Source: Whitmania pigra (lineage: Eukaryota; Annelida; Clitellata; Hirudinida; Haemopidae). Taken from it: DNA of 64,000 nt. Position 1 is the stretch's first letter. Every line of letters begins with the position of its first letter. The notes under the pieces are model-generated. The model saw only the letters and a program-made list of their open reading frames with translations. It did not search any database and was not told the origin of the DNA. This document shows, one piece after another, positions 60,752-64,000 of the stretch. Where the stretch lies: positions 1,051,001 to 1,115,000 of the forward strand of contig JAJTWR010000021.1 in the NCBI GenBank assembly GCA_021613335.1, read 5' to 3'. Both the position numbers and the translations under genes were made by a program.

Positions 60752-62195
60752 TCAAGGTTGAGAGAATCTTCCAAAAAAAAGCAATGAATTGGTTTTAACG
60801 TGTTTTATGTAAAAGAGAAATGGATGATCAGCTGTGAAGTTGACCGCAGCGCTGCCACCCCTGATGGAGACCTGAATAGCGGTAGCTGCAGAAGCCACTG
60901 CCCCCTTTTCATCAATTTCAACCATAGCTTTATGTATGGCTTTAGAAACGTAAGAATTTATGAATATACCACTCAGATTTGCCTTATCCTGCAAAAACAC
61001 ACTCCGGATTCCAACTTTTGGAAGACTTTCGGATAAGTCGAAGCTTGATTCGATTTTAAATTTGGGAATAGTAATGTTTGCAATTACTCGATTTAACGTA
61101 AGACATTCCAGCGCCTTTGTCGACAATTTTTTCTCAACTTCGTTTAATGAAGTTTTATCCAAATTGGGAAGGATGATTCCGAATCTGAATTTACTTGATT
61201 CAAAAGGTTTTTCCAAAACTTCAAAGTGAAGACGTTTGTCAATGCCGTAAAAAGCTTTAGATTTTGGGTCGTGGAGAAACATAGCGTTTTTAGAAATTTT
61301 GCTGCTGAAAAAAGTTTGACTTTTAGTCAAACGCCCATTAAAAGGTGCAGCCCATTGAGCTTCAAAGTACAAGGCATTGACGAGAAATAAAACCACTAAT
61401 CCTTGGAAATCATTCGGTCTGACAATATTTGTAATTTTGTTACTGGTCTTTTGAGAAGTCCAATTGTTAATCTTCGCAACAGCTATGGTTATATTGCTGC
61501 AAATAACAATTATGCTTTATTTTCTACCTTATTATTGTATATGTTCTACTTATATATAAATTATGCAAATTAATTGAGAAATTGTTTGAGAAGTAAATTA
61601 AACAAAATGAAACTAGAATTTACATAATAAATGATAAATTTTCACCTGAAATCAACAGCCTCGGGTTCAGAAAAGTAAAAATTTCGAGATGAAATAAGAA
61701 AGGATGGGTTGATGTTAAAGTCTGTATTAGTGTACAATTTGTTTGCAATGCTCACTATGACTTTTGTGTCATTAGGTGGAATAGCTTCCATAATTTGTTT
61801 AAAATTTTCATGGACTTCTTCTTCTGGAATTCCACTCGTAAATGTTGAAAAACGTATTTCTTCCAAAGTCGGACCTTTGGCTCCAAGCGAAGTAATTGCC
61901 AAAGCAAGAGAAATACTCAGAGGAGAGAAAATGATGTTTCCTTGTTCTGTTTCCACAAACTTGTTGTACAATTTCAGTCCAAAATCACTGTTAGCAACGA
62001 CTAAATCACTCAGTTTGTTTGAAGTTTCCACGTTCGCTTAAAATATTATCAATAAATTCAAAGTTTAAAAACTTAAACCATTTATTGTTTGGTCAAATCT
62101 TCTGTTGCAACATTTTCTGTGTTAGGATTATTAAAAAGACACTAACCAAGAAGTAAACTGAACAAATGCATCCATTTTGATGAAAAGAAGGCCAT
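60752..62195 (-). CDS. Serpin S6, secreted serine protease inhibitor, divergent
   Basis: Exons 62195-62147 (signal peptide MAFFSSKWMHLFSLLL), 62036-61646 and 61496-60752 give 394 residues. Conserved blocks: NIIFSPLSISLALAITSLGA, FLVNALYFEAQW, and the hinge EKGAVASAATA. The loop IQVSIRGGSAAV puts Arg at P1 and Gly at P1', and the signature FTADHPFLFYI follows. It differs from S1-S4 along its whole length, so it is an older paralogue. Arg at P1 predicts a trypsin/thrombin-like target. Hinge P14 is Ala and P12-P9 are small, compatible with inhibition. Its 3' end was partly duplicated to 46425-46668. Confidence 0.92.
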
Positions 62196-62874
62196 ACTGA
62201 TCACTTTTAATTTAATTCTGAATAATTATAATACTAATGTCGTAACTTTTAGATTTTATATGAACAAGTTTATATGATTTAAACAGCACATATTTATCTA
62301 AGTCATCCAAAGTGAAACTTAAATTACTAATTAATCTTCATATTTCGCTAAGCTACTTTCTATTATCTAAATATGAATGACATTAAACCTTCTACTGAAA
62401 CTCATTATGTTAGTATGGTTAGCAATTGAACAGATTGCATTGGCTCAAATTTGAATTAATTATTCTGTAATTAAAAAGTTCCTGTTTAATGTTTTATTAA
62501 AATAACGACATTAAATTCAAGGGTTCAACGTTTGTAGAGTAGTGCGTCATAAATTAAAGATAATAAAAACATTTTAAAACGCTTTCAGAAAGCTGGATCA
62601 AAAAAGGTTTGCTATAAAGTTAATTTACCATAATATTTATAATAAACAATGAATATTTAACATTAACTAACTGGATCCAGGTCATTTAAAAGTAAATTTT
62701 TTATTAATATTTATTTAACTTATTTTCTCAGTCTTTCAATAGCAGAATCAAAATTGAATCATCGAGCATAAAAATGTCCGATTCCTCATGGAATAGGGTT
62801 CGTTCAGGATTTTATTCAGAGAGATCTTAGAGATAAACAAAGATAAACAGAAATGGTCAGCAAAGCAAAAATTA
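62196..62874. other. Upstream region of S6
   Basis: TATA-like strings (for example CATATAAAC on the minus strand near 62270) occur, but none stands out. No gene. Confidence 0.4.
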
Positions 62875-63283
<409 letters not shown>

Positions 63284-63820
63284 TTGAACTTAAAAATTTG
63301 ATTCAAGGTTTTTAATCTATTTCTGATCATGCACTCGACGATTAAAATTGTCTAGTTTCATTAGATGTACATGAAGAATGAAATTTCTTGAATGAAAAAG
63401 TGAGCTTGCAATAATAATAAAAAAATAATAAAAGACTATTTAATGTCTATTTAGAATTAGTAATAAAATTGAGAATTGCATTTTGAAATGAACTATTCAA
63501 CACTTACTGTGGAATTTGCATCGAGGGTTAAAATCGCTGAATAAACCCTGAATAAGTGTAGCATGTTTAATCAAATCTAAAAAATAAGAAACAAATACAC
63601 AACTCACGTAACTTCTGAAATAGACTATCTCTGCTTATAGCATGCCAGGCATACACGAACTAGACGAGACCGAGACGGTTATAAAGCAATCGGCATTTGG
63701 TAAACAACGGAGATGATTAGTTCACTAATTGTACGCCATTATTCATGATCTTCAGGCGTGGTTATCGCAGTGATTTGTTTATTTGTTATCATATGTCCCG
63801 AGTCCCAAAGACTCGTTCTC

Positions 63821-63905
63821 GGCCGGCCTGCATGACCTCATGGTTGGAGTTTCGCCCGGCACGATAGCGAGTGGGTTCGAGTCCAGTTTATCTGTTCCGC
63901 CGATG
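63821..63905 (+). repeat. SINE4 or tRNA-derived sequence
   Basis: Contains an A-box-like TGACCTCATGGTTGGAG and a perfect B-box GGGTTCGAGTCC, spaced about 33 bases. The ends do not pair as a tRNA acceptor stem, so it is more likely a SINE head than a tRNA gene. Confidence 0.5.
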
Positions 63906-64000
63906 TTTTAGCGTATTTTAATAACTTAATCTCTATGGTTAGGGTTAAGGGTAATAAATTAATTACTTTTTGTTTGGCTTTTAGTTCGCCATCAATTTTT

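Noticed and set aside
60800..61229. Plus-strand frames of 78-89 codons
   Set aside because: Antisense shadows of serpin S6 exon 3.
63821..63905. Functional tRNA gene
   Set aside because: The B-box is perfect, but the acceptor and anticodon stems do not pair convincingly; scored as a SINE head.

Overview
This is an A+T-rich piece of an animal nuclear genome. It has spliced genes with GT-AG introns of roughly 60 bp to 0.8 kb, TATA-type promoters, long (TAA)n/(TTA)n microsatellites, and debris from many eukaryotic transposon families (hAT, Tc1/mariner, Mutator-like, restriction-endonuclease LINEs, CR1/L2-type LINEs, tRNA-derived SINEs). Together with a secreted antistasin-like inhibitor this suggests an invertebrate. 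I cannot name the species or phylum from sequence alone.

Layout. 1-10 kb is the host-gene end: an EndoU-family endoribonuclease (+, 1602-3511), a complete five-exon MMD/PAQR-type seven-helix membrane protein (-, 4298-5641), and an intact-looking ten-exon gene I do not recognise (+, 7724-9847). 10-16 kb is repeat-dominated: a 1.07 kb foldback transposon, fragments of R2-like LINEs, and a 0.5 kb (TAA)n array grown from a LINE tail. 18-62 kb is a protease-inhibitor cluster invaded by transposons. It holds six serpin loci, all on the minus strand. Four look intact (25058-26544, 36519-38008, 50589-52093, 60752-62195) and two are broken (20499-21750, 55268-56679); three further serpin fragments are present. 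It also holds one intact small secreted antistasin-like gene (17996-18789) and two partial copies. The intact serpins share one plan: a short signal-peptide exon, an N-terminal exon of about 380 nt, and a C-terminal exon of about 750 nt; three also show a 5'-UTR intron and a TATA box.

Biology. The serpins have a conserved scaffold but very different reactive-centre loops. Counting from the hinge glycine puts Lys or Arg at P1 in most copies, which predicts inhibition of trypsin-like proteases outside the cell. The antistasin-like protein is a second, unrelated secreted inhibitor type, and it has been co-duplicated with serpin sequence.

Most notable observations: (1) a foldback family whose inverted arms are built of short degenerate tandem units (consensus near GACAAAATAGCCCC), flanked by 9-10 bp target duplications, with unoccupied sites preserved in a paralogous block of this same window; (2) serpin exon trees that conflict, implying gene conversion or exon exchange, combined with hypervariable loops; (3) a Mutator-like transposase remnant in the same window that could represent the mobilising family of the foldback elements.
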